Source of the DNA: Euleptes europaea
Lineage: Eukaryota > Chordata > Lepidosauria > Squamata > Sphaerodactylidae
Direction: 5' to 3'
Assembly (NCBI RefSeq): GCF_029931775.1
Contig: NC_079318.1
Location: 79,395,614-79,459,613 of the forward strand
DNA length: 64,000 nucleotides
The notes below the pieces were generated by a model. It did no database searches. It was not told the DNA's origin and saw nothing but the letters and a program-made list of their open reading frames with translations. Numbering within the stretch: position 1 is the first letter of the stretch; every line of letters starts with the position of its first letter. The translations under genes were made by a program, and so were the position numbers. Of this stretch, positions 42,690-54,499 are shown one piece after another.

Positions 42690-43190
42690 GAATTAAACTC
42701 CCCCTAAAGAAGCAGGTTCGCGCTTGAGGGTGCTGCTGGACCCAGACCTCCAATTGGATAAACAAGTGGCATCAGTGTCCAGGCATCAGTGTCCAGGGAT
42801 ACCTTTCACCTGCTTTGGCTGGTGAACCAGCTGCAGCTGCTCCTGGGCAGAACAGATCTGATGATGCATGACCTGGTAAAATGTATATAGGCTACTACAA
42901 TGTGCTCTAGGTGGGGTTGCCCTTGAAGACTGTCCAGAATGGTACAGAATGCTGTGGCCAGAGTGTGGGTTGAAGTGGGTCATGGTGATCATATCGCTCC
43001 TCCTATGCTGGCTCCCAATTTGCTTCTGTAGCCAATTCAAGAGGCTGGTATTGACCTTTAAAGCCCTATATGACTTGGGCTAGAAGGACCATCTACTTCC
43101 ATATCAACATACCAATCACTCCAGTCATTTTCAGAGGCCCTGCCACCTGAGGCTAGATGGGTGGCAACCTGAGAAAGAGCCTCCTCAGCC
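42690..43190 (+). mobile_element. L2-type LINE fragment (decayed reverse transcriptase C-terminal region)
   Basis: Broken reading resembles GVLLDPDLQLDKQVAS, FHLLWLVNQLQLLLGRTDL, RMVQNAVARVWVEVGHGDHI and then APNLLL, which follows the L2 LINE C-terminal region. Several stops and frame changes, with a short direct duplication (AGGCATCAGTGTCC) near 42780. Confidence 0.6.
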
Positions 43191-43195
43191 ATGGC

Positions 43196-43405
43196 TAGGG
43201 TTGCCAACCTCCAGGTACTAGCTGGAGATCTCCTGCTATTGCAGCTGATCTCCAGCCAATAGAGATCAGATCACCTGGAGAAAAATGGCCGCTTTGGCAA
43301 TTGAACTCTATGGCATTGAAGTCCCTCCTCTCCCCAAACCCCGCCCTCCTTAGGCTCCGCCCCAAAAATCTCCCGCTGGTGGCGAAGAGGGACCTGACAA
43401 CCCTA
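43196..43405 (+). mobile_element. hAT-type MITE
   Basis: TAGGGTTGCCAACC to GACAACCCTA, a good full-length copy with a weakly preserved duplication (GCCATGGC / GCCGTTGT). Confidence 0.82.
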
Positions 43406-43409
43406 GCCG

Positions 43410-44630
43410 TTGTGCCCAAACTTTCCAGGGAGATTCGTCTGCCTCCCTCTATAGTTTTCTTCGGCCAGTGAGAGAAGACTTGCTTGTTTTGTCGGGCATT
43501 CCCTCACTAACTCTCATTGGCCCTCCTCCCTGTTTGCGTGACTCTGTGTTTATAACTTTTCAGTAATTGCTGGAAATATTTCATATATTTTTATTTGTAT
43601 TTTAACACTGCTTTGATCATTTGCCAACTTAGGGACCCAAAGTTGGGTGAAAAGGCAGCATACCCCCCCCAAAAAAGTTTTAAATAAAAATAAATAGGTA
43701 AATAACAATGAAGGAGGGGAAGATGTGGCGTTTTTACTCGGTATTAGAAACAAGGGCAATGAACCTAACATGGCGGCACTAAGAAAGTGACAGAGGTGAG
43801 GGAATAAATCCCAAAGTCCCATGATCAGGAACTGGAGACAGAGGGTAGATAGTGGGATTGTGCTGTTTCTAAAAGGGCTCCTCTCAAATCCTTAACAGAT
43901 GCCTGCCTAGTCAAAATTCAGTAGGTGAAGCTAGCCTGCAAGTACTGTGATGGGCACACCAGCCGAAATGATGCCCACTGCAAAGACTGGGGGACCTGCT
44001 CTGGAAAAAACAAACATGGCATGGCACACAAGAAACAACCCCCCATCAAATATCCTGGGCCAAACCAAATCTCCCCCCACCCCAAAAAAAAACCTGTCTC
44101 TCACGCACAAATTTAGTTTCTTCAAGTTCCTAGATAGAGCTTTTTTGGAATTGTAAACAACCACCTTCTGTTTTAAATTAAGGCTTTCAGATGAAGAGGA
44201 ATCATATAACCATAAGCAGGGAGACAGTAGCTGACTCTGGGCACAATCTGAGAATAGATGGCTCTGTAGAGCAAGGAAAGCAGCATCGCATGTACACATT
44301 AGGACCACGGCCCTACAAGCCTCACCCTCTCTGTTTCCAGTAGAGACCAGCAGGATGGCTCTGGAATCTTGCAAGCAGATCACAAAGGCAACTGCCTTCC
44401 CCCGCTGTTTGTCCCCATGGCTGGTACTCAGAGGTAGACTCCCTCTGAATATGGGGGCTCCATTTAGCATTATTGCTTAGTCATTGATAAACCAATCTTA
44501 ATTATTAGGGACTTGAAAGGAAAGTCCACCAAAGTTACTGAAGAAGAATCCATTCATCATCTGAATGAGGATTACATGGGAGATCTGTGACTAGATTTCC
44601 TGTGTTGTTTTTTACATCAAAAAGCAGCTG
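43410..44630. other. No gene recognised
   Basis: Contains A- and C-runs and a long minus-strand open frame (44470-43931) with no family features. I see no supported gene or repeat. Confidence 0.35.
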
Positions 44631-44639
44631 TGGGCAGAT

Positions 44640-45690
44640 CCAGTTTGGATGGGGATTGAATTCTGTCTCCTAGCACTGTTTCTCCAGAGCAAGTCTGCTT
44701 AGCAGTCTTTGGTAGGGGACTTTGTCAAAAGCCTTTTGGAAATCCAAATACACAATGTCCACAGGCTCATTCCTGTCCACATGCTTATTGACACTTTAAA
44801 AAAAAAACCTCGAAAAGGTTAGTGAGACAGGACCTACCTTTTCAGAAGCCATGTTGGTTTTTGCTCAGCAGGGCTTGCTCTTCTATATGCTTTACAATTC
44901 TATCTTTAATAATGCTTTCCATCAATTTACCTGGAACACATGTTAAGCTAAATGGTCTGTAATTTCCATGGTCCCCCCCCCCCCGGAACCTTTTTTTTTA
45001 ATAAACAGGTGTTACATTGGCCCTTCTCCAGTCCTCTGGTACAGAGGCTGATCTAAGGGACATGTTACATATCATCGTTAGAAGTTCAGCAATTTCCCAT
45101 TTGAGTTCTTGAAGAACTCTAGGATGAATACCATTTGGTCCCAGTGACTTGTTTGTTTGCAGTTTGTTAGACGTTCTAGGACTTCCTGCCTTGTTATCAC
45201 TATTTGCCCCAGCTCCCCTTTCTCCCCTCCCCAAAACCTCTGTTCAGGAGAAGGTATCTGCCCTATATCTTCAGTAGTAAAGACAGATGAGAAGAATTCA
45301 TTTAGCTTCTCAGCAATCACTTTATCCTCCCTTAGTGTTTCTTTATTCCCAATCATCCAATAGTCCAACTGCTTCCATAGCTGCTTTCCTGCTCCTAATG
45401 TACTCAAATAATTTCTTATTTTTTGGTCTTGATGTGTTTAGCGATATGTCCTTCAAAATCCTCTTTGGCATCTCTAATTGTTTGCTTGCATTTCCTTTGT
45501 GCAAGTTTGTGTTTGCTTTTGTTTGCCTCATTTGGGCAAGCCTTCCAGTTTCTGAAGGAAGCGTTTCCCTCGCCACCCCCCCCCCCCCGAACAGCTTCCT
45601 TCACCTTACTCATTAGCAATGGCAGTGACCTCTTGGACTTTATAGTACCTTTCCTGACCTGTGGTATACAATGTAGCTGAGTCTCTAGTA
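44640..45690 (-). mobile_element. CR1 LINE, central ORF2 region, antisense
   Basis: Minus-strand pieces of CR1 ORF2 before and into the reverse transcriptase: RDAKEDFEGHIAKHIKTKK, KLFEYIRSRKAAMEAVGLL, KLNEFFSSVFTTED, NKSLGPNGIHPRVLQELKW, ELLTMICNMSLRSASVPEDW and RRANVTPVY. Several frame changes make it a pseudogene. Sequence at 44640-44900 continues the domain (AAAGCCTTTTGGAAATCCAA in plus). Confidence 0.82.
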
Positions 45691-45859
45691 TTGAGGACCT
45701 GAGTAACCCCCAAGCGAGATTTAACCCTCCTCACTGTTCCTTTCAACTTCATTACCAGGTTCCTAATTTTAGAGAAGTTCTAAGTCTAGAGGTCAATTTG
45801 TAACTCCAGGAGAACACCAGCACCTCCACCCTGGAGGCTGGCAAAGCTATGAGCATAAT

Positions 45860-47120
45860 CCTTTGCACAAACCTCACAGATGTGGCTGGGAGCTGTGCAA
45901 GAGCATTGCCGTTCATTTCCGCAAGATCTTGTGCAGAAAAAGATCCTGGTGGATCAGGCCTCCAGGGTCAGCTGTGTCCATCTCCTACCCTGCCTCCTGC
46001 AGGCACTCATGACTGATAATTTTCAGCTCTGCCCCTTCCCCAAAGACTTTCTGTCTTTGCGAATGGGTCTGCTTCTGTTCTCTTGGGTATAATATAAGCA
46101 CTTATCTTTCTTAGAGAGCTTTTGAAATTAACTGATATTTTGTTACATGGGGGTCATTTAGAGGATTAAGTTAACTGTTAATGCCTTCTTCTTAGTTCAC
46201 TGTGTTATTTTGGTCCATGGTGCTTTTAATACTAATTTTAATTGAATATTTTGGTCTGCCACTGTAGAGGTTTTGTTGTTTTGATTATAAACCTGATAAT
46301 TTTTCGTATTTATTTTATAAATAATGTTTACTTATACTCCACTATGGTCACAGAGACTTAACGTAGATTACATAGTGTAAATCAGCACAATTAGCAGGAT
46401 GGGACATCCAATAAGCAATGCAATAGGATTAGGATTGCAGAAATCTGAAACCAAGCAGAAATCTGAACAGAGCTGTAATAAATTATCAGTATTAACATTA
46501 CATGTTAAATGGTGCAGAAATTATATAGTAGAATATTAAAATGTTTAGGTTAGCATATTTTGTTTTAAGCTGCCTTGAGGGCCCCTTCGGCATGAAAGAC
46601 AGGGAAGGGGCCAAATTGCTCCAATAAACGACATTCAAAAGCTGCTGTCTAAAGTGGTCACCTTTGAAGGGGCAGCTTAGCTGCTGGCAAATCAAGTAGA
46701 TCCCCTTTCTTCCGCAGAATTTGTTTCCAGTCTTTTGCCCGCAAGCAAACACATCTTCAGAGGGGCTCAATCCCACTTCTGACACACTCTGAACTCCCGC
46801 CAGTGGTGTAGCGGCTCAAGACAGAATCCAGAGCACAAAAGGCAGCTTTTACAAGCAGAACGTGAACATTGCGGTCTAAGAACAGACTCGGGGCAAGAGA
46901 AAACAGGTTGGGGGATGGCTTTCCAGCGTAAGCAAGAGAGTTGAAATGTCAGATTGCGCCATCAGGATCAAGTACAATGGGGCCAGGTGAGAGGGGGGGC
47001 ACTGCCAGCAAGGAGAGAGGGCAAGACGTACTGGGGGCAAATGGCAGCGGGCTTTCTGTACTCATGCAGAAAAGGAGATTTCAGCAGGTGCAGCTTTTCT
47101 CCAGGAGGGAAAAACAGCAT
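45860..47120. other. No gene recognised
   Basis: Mixed AT-rich DNA; the part 46310-46480 resembles an old LINE tail. A MITE right-end scrap lies at about 45800-45850. Confidence 0.35.
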
Positions 47121-47564
47121 GGTATAGCCCCGTGTTGGCGAACCTATGGCACGGGTGCCACTTCCGGCACGCGTAGCCCTTTCTTCCGGCACGCACGATT
47201 CCTCCAAGCCGCTGGCCTTTCCGGCTCTGCCCCGCCCCTGATGGGGGAGGCTGTAGCCCAGGGGTGGGGAACCTCCGACATCATTGGCGGTGGCCCCCGG
47301 ACTCTCCCACAGAAGCTGCCGCCATTGCCGCCGCTGGAGCGTGCGCGGCCGGCCAGGCGGGTGGGAGAGCGGGGAACAGAAGCCGAGCGCTCACACTCGG
47401 CATGGCCGGCGGCTTCTCCGGCGCCCTCTGGGCCTGTGCGGGCGGAGGGGCATGGCTGGTCGGTGGGTGCGAAGGAGGCGCCCTCTGCCCCACCCTGCTC
47501 GCCTCTCACAAGCCTGCCACCGCGCCCCACCGAGTGGCAAATTCAAGGCAAAACCTCCCATGCA

Positions 47565-47735
47565 TAAATGGCCTCTTTCTTTTTCTGTCTCCCTCTGTCC
47601 TTTTCTTTCTCTCCCTTGCTCCATTTCTTTCTCCCTTTCTCTCTCTTTTTCTTTCTTTCTCTCCCTCCCTTCCTTCCCTTTCCCCCTCCCTTCCCTTCTT
47701 TCCTTTTTTCCTTCCTTCCTTCCTTCTTTCCCTCC
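47565..47735. repeat. Pyrimidine-rich CCTT/CTTT microsatellite
   Basis: A long run of mixed CTTT, CCTT and CCCT units in the composite hAT element. The same tract appears as GGAA/GAAA at about 61585-61755. Confidence 0.85.
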
Positions 47736-47872
47736 AGCAGCTTCTCCGGCACCCTCTGGGTCTGTGCGGGCGGAGGGGCGTGCAGTCCTATTCCACCTTT
47801 GAAGTGCCCACAAGCTATCCTCCAAACACCTTTCCATTTGTCTTGATATGTAGAGAGAAAACACTAAGGAAC

Positions 47873-48070
47873 TAGTTGCCAATCTCCAGGTACTAGCTGG
47901 AGATCTGCTATTACAGGTGATCTCCAACCAATAGAGATCAGTTCCCCTGGAAAAAATTGCCACTTTGGCAATTGGACTCTATGGCACTGAAGTCCTTCCC
48001 CAAACCCCGCCCTCCTCAGGCGCCACCCCAAAACCTCCCACTCATGGTGAAGAGGAACTTGGCAACCCTA
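47873..48070 (+). mobile_element. hAT-type MITE inside the composite element
   Basis: TAGTTGCCAATCTCC to GGCAACCCTA. The same position is occupied in the second composite copy (61250-61447), so it was captured before the composite multiplied. Confidence 0.8.
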
Positions 48071-48198
48071 GCCTCTCCCTCTGGGCCCCCTCTGGGGGTG
48101 GCATTCAGGTTAAATTGCCGCATTGGCACTCGGCGATAAATAAGTGGGTTTTTGGTTGCAGTTTGGGCACTCGGTCTCTAAAAGGTTCGCCATCACTG

Positions 48199-48372
48199 GT
48201 ATAGCCTGATCTCGTCAGATCTCGGAATCTAAGCAGGGTGGGTACTTGGATGGGAGACCACCAAGGAAGGCTCTGCAGAAGAAGGCAATGGCAAACCATC
48301 TCTGCTTCACAGTTGCCTTGACAGCCCCTTGCTGGGGTCACCATAAATTGATTGTGACTTGACAGCGCTTAG
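48199..48372 (+). repeat. 5S-Sauria SINE chimera
   Basis: GCCTGATCTCGTCAGATCTC and GGTACTTGGATGGGAGACCA from 5S rRNA, then GGTCACCATAAATTGATTGT and GACTTGACAGCGCTT. The composite hAT inserted at its 5' edge. Confidence 0.75.
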
Positions 48373-48560
48373 AAAAATAGAGTTGGAAGGGACTGCCATG
48401 GTCATATAGTCCAATCGCCAGCACAATGCAGAAAATTCACAACTACCCTCCTCCACACCCACAGTGATCCAGAAGATGGCAAAAAAACCTCCAGGATCCC
48501 TGGCCAATCTGACCTACAGGAAATTCGCCCAAAGGGGCGATCGGCATTACCATGCAGGGC
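48373..48560 (-). mobile_element. CR1 LINE 3' end, antisense
   Basis: TAGAGTTGGAAGGGACTGCC, CATATAGTCCAATCGCC and GCACAATGCAGAAAATTCAC: the CR1 terminus in reverse. Confidence 0.7.
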
Positions 48561-48984
48561 CAGATCTACAATTTTTGAACTGGGGCAAAAGCACAAAATG
48601 ACTCCCCCCCTCCTATTTTTTTCCTTTAAATATGTACCTAGCTTTTCTCCCCTATGAAAGAGAAGCTATACCCCATCGCACTGGGATTTGCAAGAACCCT
48701 CCTCCCAGGTGTGTGTGTGTGCTGACTATCATTATTAAGTGACATGGAAAAGGTTTTCTGCTCATGTCCAGAAGTGCTCTTACATACCCTAATATTCTCC
48801 AGGACTGAGGCTTGGCATGGAAAATATATCAAGAGGTCAAGCTCTTATCAGGCCTAGAAGCAGCTGGCGAGAGCCATTTTAAGATGATGGTAGAGGTGCG
48901 GGAACAGAAGCTGCTGAATCCTGTCCCAAGTTCCTTTTTCCATTCAAAATCCCCCAGCTACTTTTCTCTCTACATTAGAAAATA

Positions 48985-49323
48985 CAATTTGAGTATCCCT
49001 TATCCGGACACCCGATATCTGGACTGATCTGAAAACTGGACGTTTTGAGCCATCATGCAGGCATTACTCACTGGCCCTCAGCAGCACCACTGATGGTTCA
49101 ATGTACACAAAATTATTTAAAATATTGTTTAAAATTCAGGCTGTGTGTATAAGGTATACATAAATATAAAACATAAACGAACGTCATGTTTAGACTTGGC
49201 TCCCATCCCCAAGATATCTCATTATGTATATGCAAAAATTCCAAAATATTCCAAAATATAGAAAGATCCAAAATACCCACCTCCTCTGGTCCCAGGCAGT
49301 CCGGATAAGGGATATTTAATCTG
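48985..49323. mobile_element. MER2/Tigger-like (pogo) non-autonomous element
   Basis: TA-bounded. Left end TTGAGTATCCCTTATCCGGA, right end TCCGGATAAGGGATA in inverted orientation. The interior shares words with Tigger/MER2 elements known from mammals: ATATCTCATTATGTATATGC, ATTCCAAAATATTCC and GGTTCAATGTACAC. About 340 bases and no coding capacity. Confidence 0.75.
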
Positions 49324-49335
49324 TATATGTATTTT

Positions 49336-49540
49336 TGCTGTCAAGACACATCTGACTTATGGCAAACCCTGGTGGGGTTTTCAAAGAAAGATACGTTCAG
49401 AAGTGGTTTGCCATTGCCTACCTCCACATCATGACTCTGCTATTCCTTGGAGGTCTCCCATTCAAATACTTGCCAGGGTCGACCCTGCTTAGCTTCTGAG
49501 ATCTGACAAGATCAGGCTAACCTGGGCTATCCAGGTCAGA
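49336..49540 (-). repeat. 5S-Sauria SINE chimera, antisense
   Basis: Reverse reads CAGGTTAGCCTGATCTTGTC, AGATCTCAGAAGCTAAGCAG and GGTCGACCCTGGCAAGTATT, then a Sauria 3' half. Confidence 0.75.
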
Positions 49541-49672
49541 AAAGATATTAGGAGCTATGTATTCCCTCCCACGCTGGAATTCATAGGGGAGGGGGGTTAA
49601 GGGAAAATGATAAAGCACTTTCTCTCTACCTGCTGGTTCTCCAATGCAATAACTATCTTCTGTACCTGGCAG

Positions 49673-49866
49673 TGGGGGAAAATGTCCTCAAGTCAAAGCT
49701 GACTTATGGCAACCCAGTAGGGTTTTCAAAGCAAGAGACTAACAGAGGTGATTGGCCATTGCCTACCTCTGTATGGCAACCCTGGACTTCATGGGTGGTC
49801 TCTCATCCAAGTACAAACCAGAGCAGGGATCTGACAAGATTGGGCTAGCCTGGGCCATCCAGGTCA
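49673..49866 (-). repeat. 5S-Sauria SINE chimera, antisense
   Basis: Second antisense copy, 130 bases from the last; part of the 5S-like head is deleted. AACCCAGTAGGGTTTTCAAA marks the Sauria part. Confidence 0.7.
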
Positions 49867-49895
49867 AGGCCTTCTGTACCTTTTCGGAAGGGGGA

Positions 49896-50157
49896 GGAGG
49901 AGGTGGTGGTTTTTATATGCCAACTTTCTGTACCACTTAAGACTCAAACCAGCTTACAATCACCTTCCCTTCCCCTCCCCACAACAGTCACCCTGTGAGG
50001 TAGGTGGGGCTGAGAGAGTAGGAGTGAGGAAACAAATCCAGTTCACCAGATTAGCATCCACTGCTCATGTGGAGGAGTGGGGAATCAAACCTGTTCTCCA
50101 GATCAGAGCCCACCGCTCCAAACCACCGCTCTTAACCACTACACCACTCTGGCTGGT
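49896..50157 (-). repeat. tRNA-derived, L2-tailed SINE, antisense
   Basis: TTTTTATATGCCAACTTTCT to GCTCTTAACCACTACACCAC: same family as 28496-28785. Confidence 0.75.
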
Positions 50158-50159
50158 TT

Positions 50160-51090
50160 AAAAACATTGGGGCAATTACTGATAGTTGTGGGTCACTTCT
50201 ACATTAATTTCAGCTCAAAGTTGTCTCCCCACTATATTGTCTCCCCACTACTTCAAAGGAGGCCAAATCATATGATTGTGATAAGGGAAGGCATTCTGCA
50301 CATGGTTGGGTGCAGTTACTTTTATTAATATCTCACATGGTCTTAAAATTGAGTAGGAACTTTTGTAGCCTTCTTAAAACTTTTTTTTAAAGCACAGTTG
50401 TTAACAGCGGGGGGGGGGGATATACAAGCCAATGAGGATGACTATCCATCAGGCACTAATTACCTTGGCTGCTCTAAAACACGGCTACTTCCAACCGCAG
50501 CCAATTGAAAGCTGAATCTTCCCATTCTTCCGCGAGCATCCTTCGTCGTCGCAAACAGTGCACGCCAACCTTGTGTGCGTGAATCCCTAAAATAGATCGG
50601 CTCGTCTGAGTTTGTAGGGAGGCGAAGGCAGGCAGAGGGGATGTGTCACTCCGCAATTTTATTCCATAAACAGAACATGAGGAAGAACACACTTCAGCAG
50701 AATCCTGAGGGCCCGAAACAGCGAGGATGAAACTGTTGAATGCATGGCAGGCACTGTGACTCACGCTGCAAGCATATCGCTTTCGCAAATGGGCCTGCTT
50801 TCTCAATGGCCTCTCATAGTTCGAGATAACTGAATTTTTCTTGAAGGTAGTCAGAGATTTTTTTCGTAGGCTGAGGAGGGGGCAGAACAATCCTTCTGCC
50901 CCTCCCTCCTTGGCGTTGCAGCCACCGGATTGCTGAGCCCCCAGATGTTGCTGTCTCCAGAGCACTACTGCCTGCCCACTCCCTTCATGCCAACATCACA
51001 CATCCCCCACCAGGCTCTAAGGGGGAGTTTCCTCCTCCTTGACCCCTTTTCCCCCAACTTAAGACTCCATCTTTCCCACATAAGGCCCTG
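50160..51090. other. No gene recognised
   Basis: Unique-looking sequence. A minus-strand open frame of 163 residues (50965-50474) shows no domain or splice support. Could hold an upstream noncoding exon or enhancer of CHRM1, but nothing here proves it. Confidence 0.35.
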
Positions 51091-51104
51091 CTTCTCATCT
51101 CAAC

Positions 51105-51314
51105 TAGGGTTGCCAGGTCCCGCTTTGCCACCAGCGGGAGGTTTTTTGGGGGGGAGCCTGAGGAGGGCGGGGTTTGGGGAGGGGAGGGACCTCAATGCCA
51201 TAGAGTCCAATTGCCAAAGCAGCCATTTTCTCCAGGGGAACTGATCTGTATCAGCTGGAGATCAGTTGTAATAGCAGGAGATCTCCGGCTAGTAACTGGA
51301 GGTTGGCAACTCTA
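51105..51314 (-). mobile_element. hAT-type MITE, perfect duplication
   Basis: TAGGGTTGCCAGG to GGCAACTCTA, with ATCTCAAC duplicated exactly (51097-51104, 51315-51322). Confidence 0.9.
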
Positions 51315-51497
51315 ATCTCAACCCATCACCCTCTCTCCCAGTTTCAAGAGTCTCAGCTTACATACCTCAACTCCTTGGCTTCCTCAAGCCACCCTGCCTC
51401 TTCCTTCTACCAGTAACACAGTCAGGATTGTCTCAGGGCCTGGCCTAGGGAGGGTTGCCAAATACCCCCTGGCCAAGAGCGGAAGATGGAAGGGGTA

Positions 51498-51696
51498 ATG
51501 GTTGCCAGATCCAGGTTGGGAAACTCCTGGAGATTTGGAGATAGAGCCTGAGAGGACAGAGACCTCAATGGGGTACAATGCCATAGAGTCCACCCTCCAA
51601 AGCATCCATTTTCTCCAGGGGAACTGATCTCTGTAGTCTGGAGATGTGCTATAATTCCAGGGGATCCCCAACTCCACCTGGAGGCTAGCATCCCTA
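51498..51696 (-). mobile_element. hAT-type MITE, older subfamily
   Basis: GGTTGCCAGATCCAGG to GGCTAGCATCCCTA, with CAATGGGGTACAATGCCATA. Confidence 0.7.
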
Positions 51697-51843
51697 GCCT
51701 GGCCTGAAATTTTTAAGGTTCAGCCTTAGAAATGGTGGCTGCAGATTTCCTGGGATTACATCTGATCTCCAGGCAACAGTTCCCCCCTCTACACACACAC
51801 ACATTAATTAGCTTGGGGCACAATGTTCTTCCTCACTTCCCAT

Positions 51844-52049
51844 TAGGGTTGCCAGGTCCCTCTTCGCCATCCGTGGGAGGTTTTTGGGGCGAAGCCTGAG
51901 GAGGGCGGTGTTTGGGGAAGGGAGGGATTTCAATGCCATAGAGTCTAGTTGGCAAAGCGGTCATTTTCTCCAGGTGAACTGATCTCTATTGGCTGGAGAT
52001 CAGTTGTAGTAGCAGATCTCCAGCTAGTACCTGGAGGTTGGCAACCCTA
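51844..52049 (-). mobile_element. hAT-type MITE, perfect duplication
   Basis: TAGGGTTGCCAGG to GGCAACCCTA, with CTTCCCAT duplicated exactly (51836-51843, 52050-52057). Confidence 0.9.
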
Positions 52050-52059
52050 CTTCCCATTC

Positions 52060-52838
52060 TTTTTAGTCAGGCTTGCACAGGGGAACTTCCTGACAGCCCA
52101 TGGGTCCGATCTCTCCGTCTCTTGTTCTGGCACCTGAGGTAGCCCCCCTCACGTTGACAAATGGGAGGCTTCTCTTTGGCTTGGGGCCCCAGTGATAGCT
52201 TCCTAGCTTCCTCCAGAGCAACGGGGTATTAAGCCTTGCTTAGAACTTTCCAGCTTCCGGGCTTCACCCAAACCGAGATATATGGAGGGAATGAGATGGT
52301 GGCCGGGCCGCTGCTCCCCCTCTGTGCCTCCGTGATGAGATCCAGATCTCCATTCATCAAAGCTAATATAAATATTTTCCACCAAGGGACGGACATCTAA
52401 GAGAAGGGAGCCTCCTCGGCCGCACTCCACTCCCGGCCCGATCCGCAAGCCACACTACTGAGGCTCCTCTCTTGGCAACATGTTCCTCCCCCCAGTTGGG
52501 AGATGTTTATAAGCGATAATCTGTTTTGAGAGGGTTAATGGAGAGAAATTATGCTCAGCTTTCCAAAAATGTTAAAACTAGGGCTGGTCTGGGGGAAAGG
52601 AGTATCTCAGATAAGTATTTCAGTACATAAGTGTTTTAATTAATCAATATATCTAATCCTCAACATGGCCAGATCTCTGGATATTTAAAACCAGAGAATG
52701 GAGCCACGAACAGACAAGACTGGTCTTTCTGCAAACCTGAAAAAAACCCAGGTTCGCAGAAAAGTCTGGAATTTTTAAAAAAATGCATTGGTGGGTTTGC
52801 CCCCGCCCCTCAAGGTTGCCAACAATATTACTTCGCAC
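52060..52838. other. No gene recognised
   Basis: No nameable repeat or coding exon. 52200-52460 is fairly GC-rich and unique-looking. Confidence 0.35.
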
Positions 52839-52839
52839 A

Positions 52840-53188
52840 ATGCATAGTTAAATTGTGGAACTCCTTGCCCCAGGATGTAGTGATGGCTGCCCACTTGGAA
52901 GGCTTTAAGAGGGGAGTGGACATGTTCATGGAAGAGAAGGGTATTCATGGCTACTAGTCAAAATGGATACTAGTCACAATGCATACCTGTTCTCTCCAGG
53001 ATCAGAGGAGCATGCCTGCTGTATTGGGTGCTGTGGAACACAGTCAGGACGATGCTGCTGCAGTCGTCTTGTTTGGGGGCTTCCTAGAGGCAACACCTGG
53101 TCAGCCACTGTGTGAACAGACTGCTGGAATTGATGGACCAAGGTCTGATCCAGCATGGCCTTTCTCATGTTCTTATGTGACCTGGTCC
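52840..53188 (+). mobile_element. CR1 LINE 3' end
   Basis: The end of the CR1 reverse-transcriptase frame can be read (VKLWNSLPQDVVMAAHLEGF and FMEEKGIHGY then stop), followed by the untranslated tail ending TGATCCAGCATGGCCTTTCT and CATGTTCTTATGTG. Confidence 0.78.
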
Positions 53189-53189
53189 A

Positions 53190-53580
53190 CAGCAAGGTTG
53201 AGAAGGTCGTGGTCGGAATCACTGCAGCCCGGGTCTTGGCTGAGTGGACCCTGTGGCACTCCAAACTTCGCAGGGACAGCTTGGCTCAGCTTGTTTCTGG
53301 GCAGTTTTGAGGCCCTACTCTGCCCTTGCTCCATCCTCACTTCTACAGCAGGGATCTGAACCTGTATATCTCCATTTCTGGCCAGCCCTCTCACCACAGC
53401 ACCACAGAGATTTGTTCATTCTCTTGTCCACCAGTTCGTTGAACATGAGGAGCACAACTGTTTCCTTTTCCAGAGGGTAACAAAGTCATTACTATTATTA
53501 TGGCCTCTCATTTTTTTGTAGGGATCAGCAAACCCTCAGGAACAGAACAGGAGGCAAACTGGGGCCATGCTGTGGCAGTA
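53190..53580. other. No gene recognised
   Basis: Short unnamed stretch between a CR1 end and a MITE. Confidence 0.35.
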
Positions 53581-53793
53581 AGTTGGCCAACCTCCAGGTG
53601 GGGCCTGGAGTTCTCCAGGAAATTGATCTCCACACCCCAAAGGTTAGTTTCCCTGGAGGAAATGACCGCTTCATAGGGCAGATTATACAGCATCACATCT
53701 CCCTGAGGTCCCTTCCCTCCCAAAACTGCACCCTCCCCAGGTATCATCCCCCAATTCTCCAGGAATTTCCCAAACAAGAGTTGGCAACCTTAA
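53581..53793 (+). mobile_element. hAT-type MITE, older subfamily
   Basis: AGTTGGCCAACCTCCAGG to AGTTGGCAACCTTA; diverged, with the CTGGAGGAAATGACCGCTTC block. Confidence 0.6.
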
Positions 53794-53799
53794 ATGGGA

Positions 53800-54498
53800 A
53801 GGAGAATTGGCAGAAATTGCTGCCTCCCCTCTTCCTGAACAGAAATGCCATTCCATCTGAGGAACTTCTGGTTGGATCCACATCATTAGTTGGCCTTTTT
53901 GAAAACCATAGGCCATAGACTCTTTCCAGAATAAGGTTTCTGAGAGTTCTGGGCAGCTCCCAAAACATGAACCAGCCATGAAAATCAGGGGCAGGCAGTA
54001 GCCACACAGAAGCATCTAGGGTGAGGAGGGGTGGCTTCCTGCTAAGTGTGATTCCCTTCCCTGCCCAAGACCTGGGAAAATAAACCTCCACTAAGATCTC
54101 TTTCAAGGTGCCTCCAAGGTGCTAGAAGGCATTGTTTGAACATGCAAAACATTAATATTGACACAAGGGTAAAGCCACAGAGAACAGAAACAGCAGAAGA
54201 CGTTGGGAAGGGACCGCTGGCAGCTCCCTCCCCTGCTACCATTGCCCTGACTCCTCCACTGTGGGGGAAACCCAAAAAGAAAACCAACACCAAAGTGAAG
54301 GCGGCTGCGGGAAGGGAGACGATGGCTTGGCAGAAGCCAGGCGGAGTCCTTTGCCCTGTATGGAGGGCATTCAGGTAGGACTGGTTTCATTCCTTGGTCA
54401 GAATTTTACAGAACAAAGGTCTTGCTTTCCTCAGCTCAGAAAGACCTTCAGGGCCACTCCTCGAGCATTTGCCCGGGATAGAAAGGCCACGAATAGGA
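53800..54498. other. No gene recognised
   Basis: Unique-looking sequence; open frames on both strands lack family features or paired splice sites. Confidence 0.35.
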
Positions 54499-54499
54499 C

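Larger units (their letters stand above)
47130..48198 (+). mobile_element. Large composite hAT element, copy 1
   Basis: About 1.07 kb from CCGTGTTGGCGAACCTATGG to GGTTCGCCATCACTG, with an exact 8-base duplication GTATAGCC (47122-47129, 48199-48206). GC-rich, with two related blocks (GTGCGGGCGGAGGGGC near 47436 and 47763), a long CCTT/CTTT tract (about 47565-47730) and an internal small MITE. Open frames reflect base composition. An inverted second copy lies at 61122-62201. Confidence 0.85.

Noticed and set aside
43931-44470. A 179-residue minus-strand open frame
   Set aside because: No domain, no splice sites matched to neighbours, and the composition is ordinary. Probably chance.
47141-47875. 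Long overlapping open frames on both strands
   Set aside because: They lie in a GC-rich hAT body with a pyrimidine tract; the peptides are low-complexity and the frames are mirrored in the inverted copy at 61475-62207.
50474-50965. A 163-residue minus-strand open frame
   Set aside because: No family features and no supporting context. It may lie in conserved noncoding DNA, but I cannot show this.
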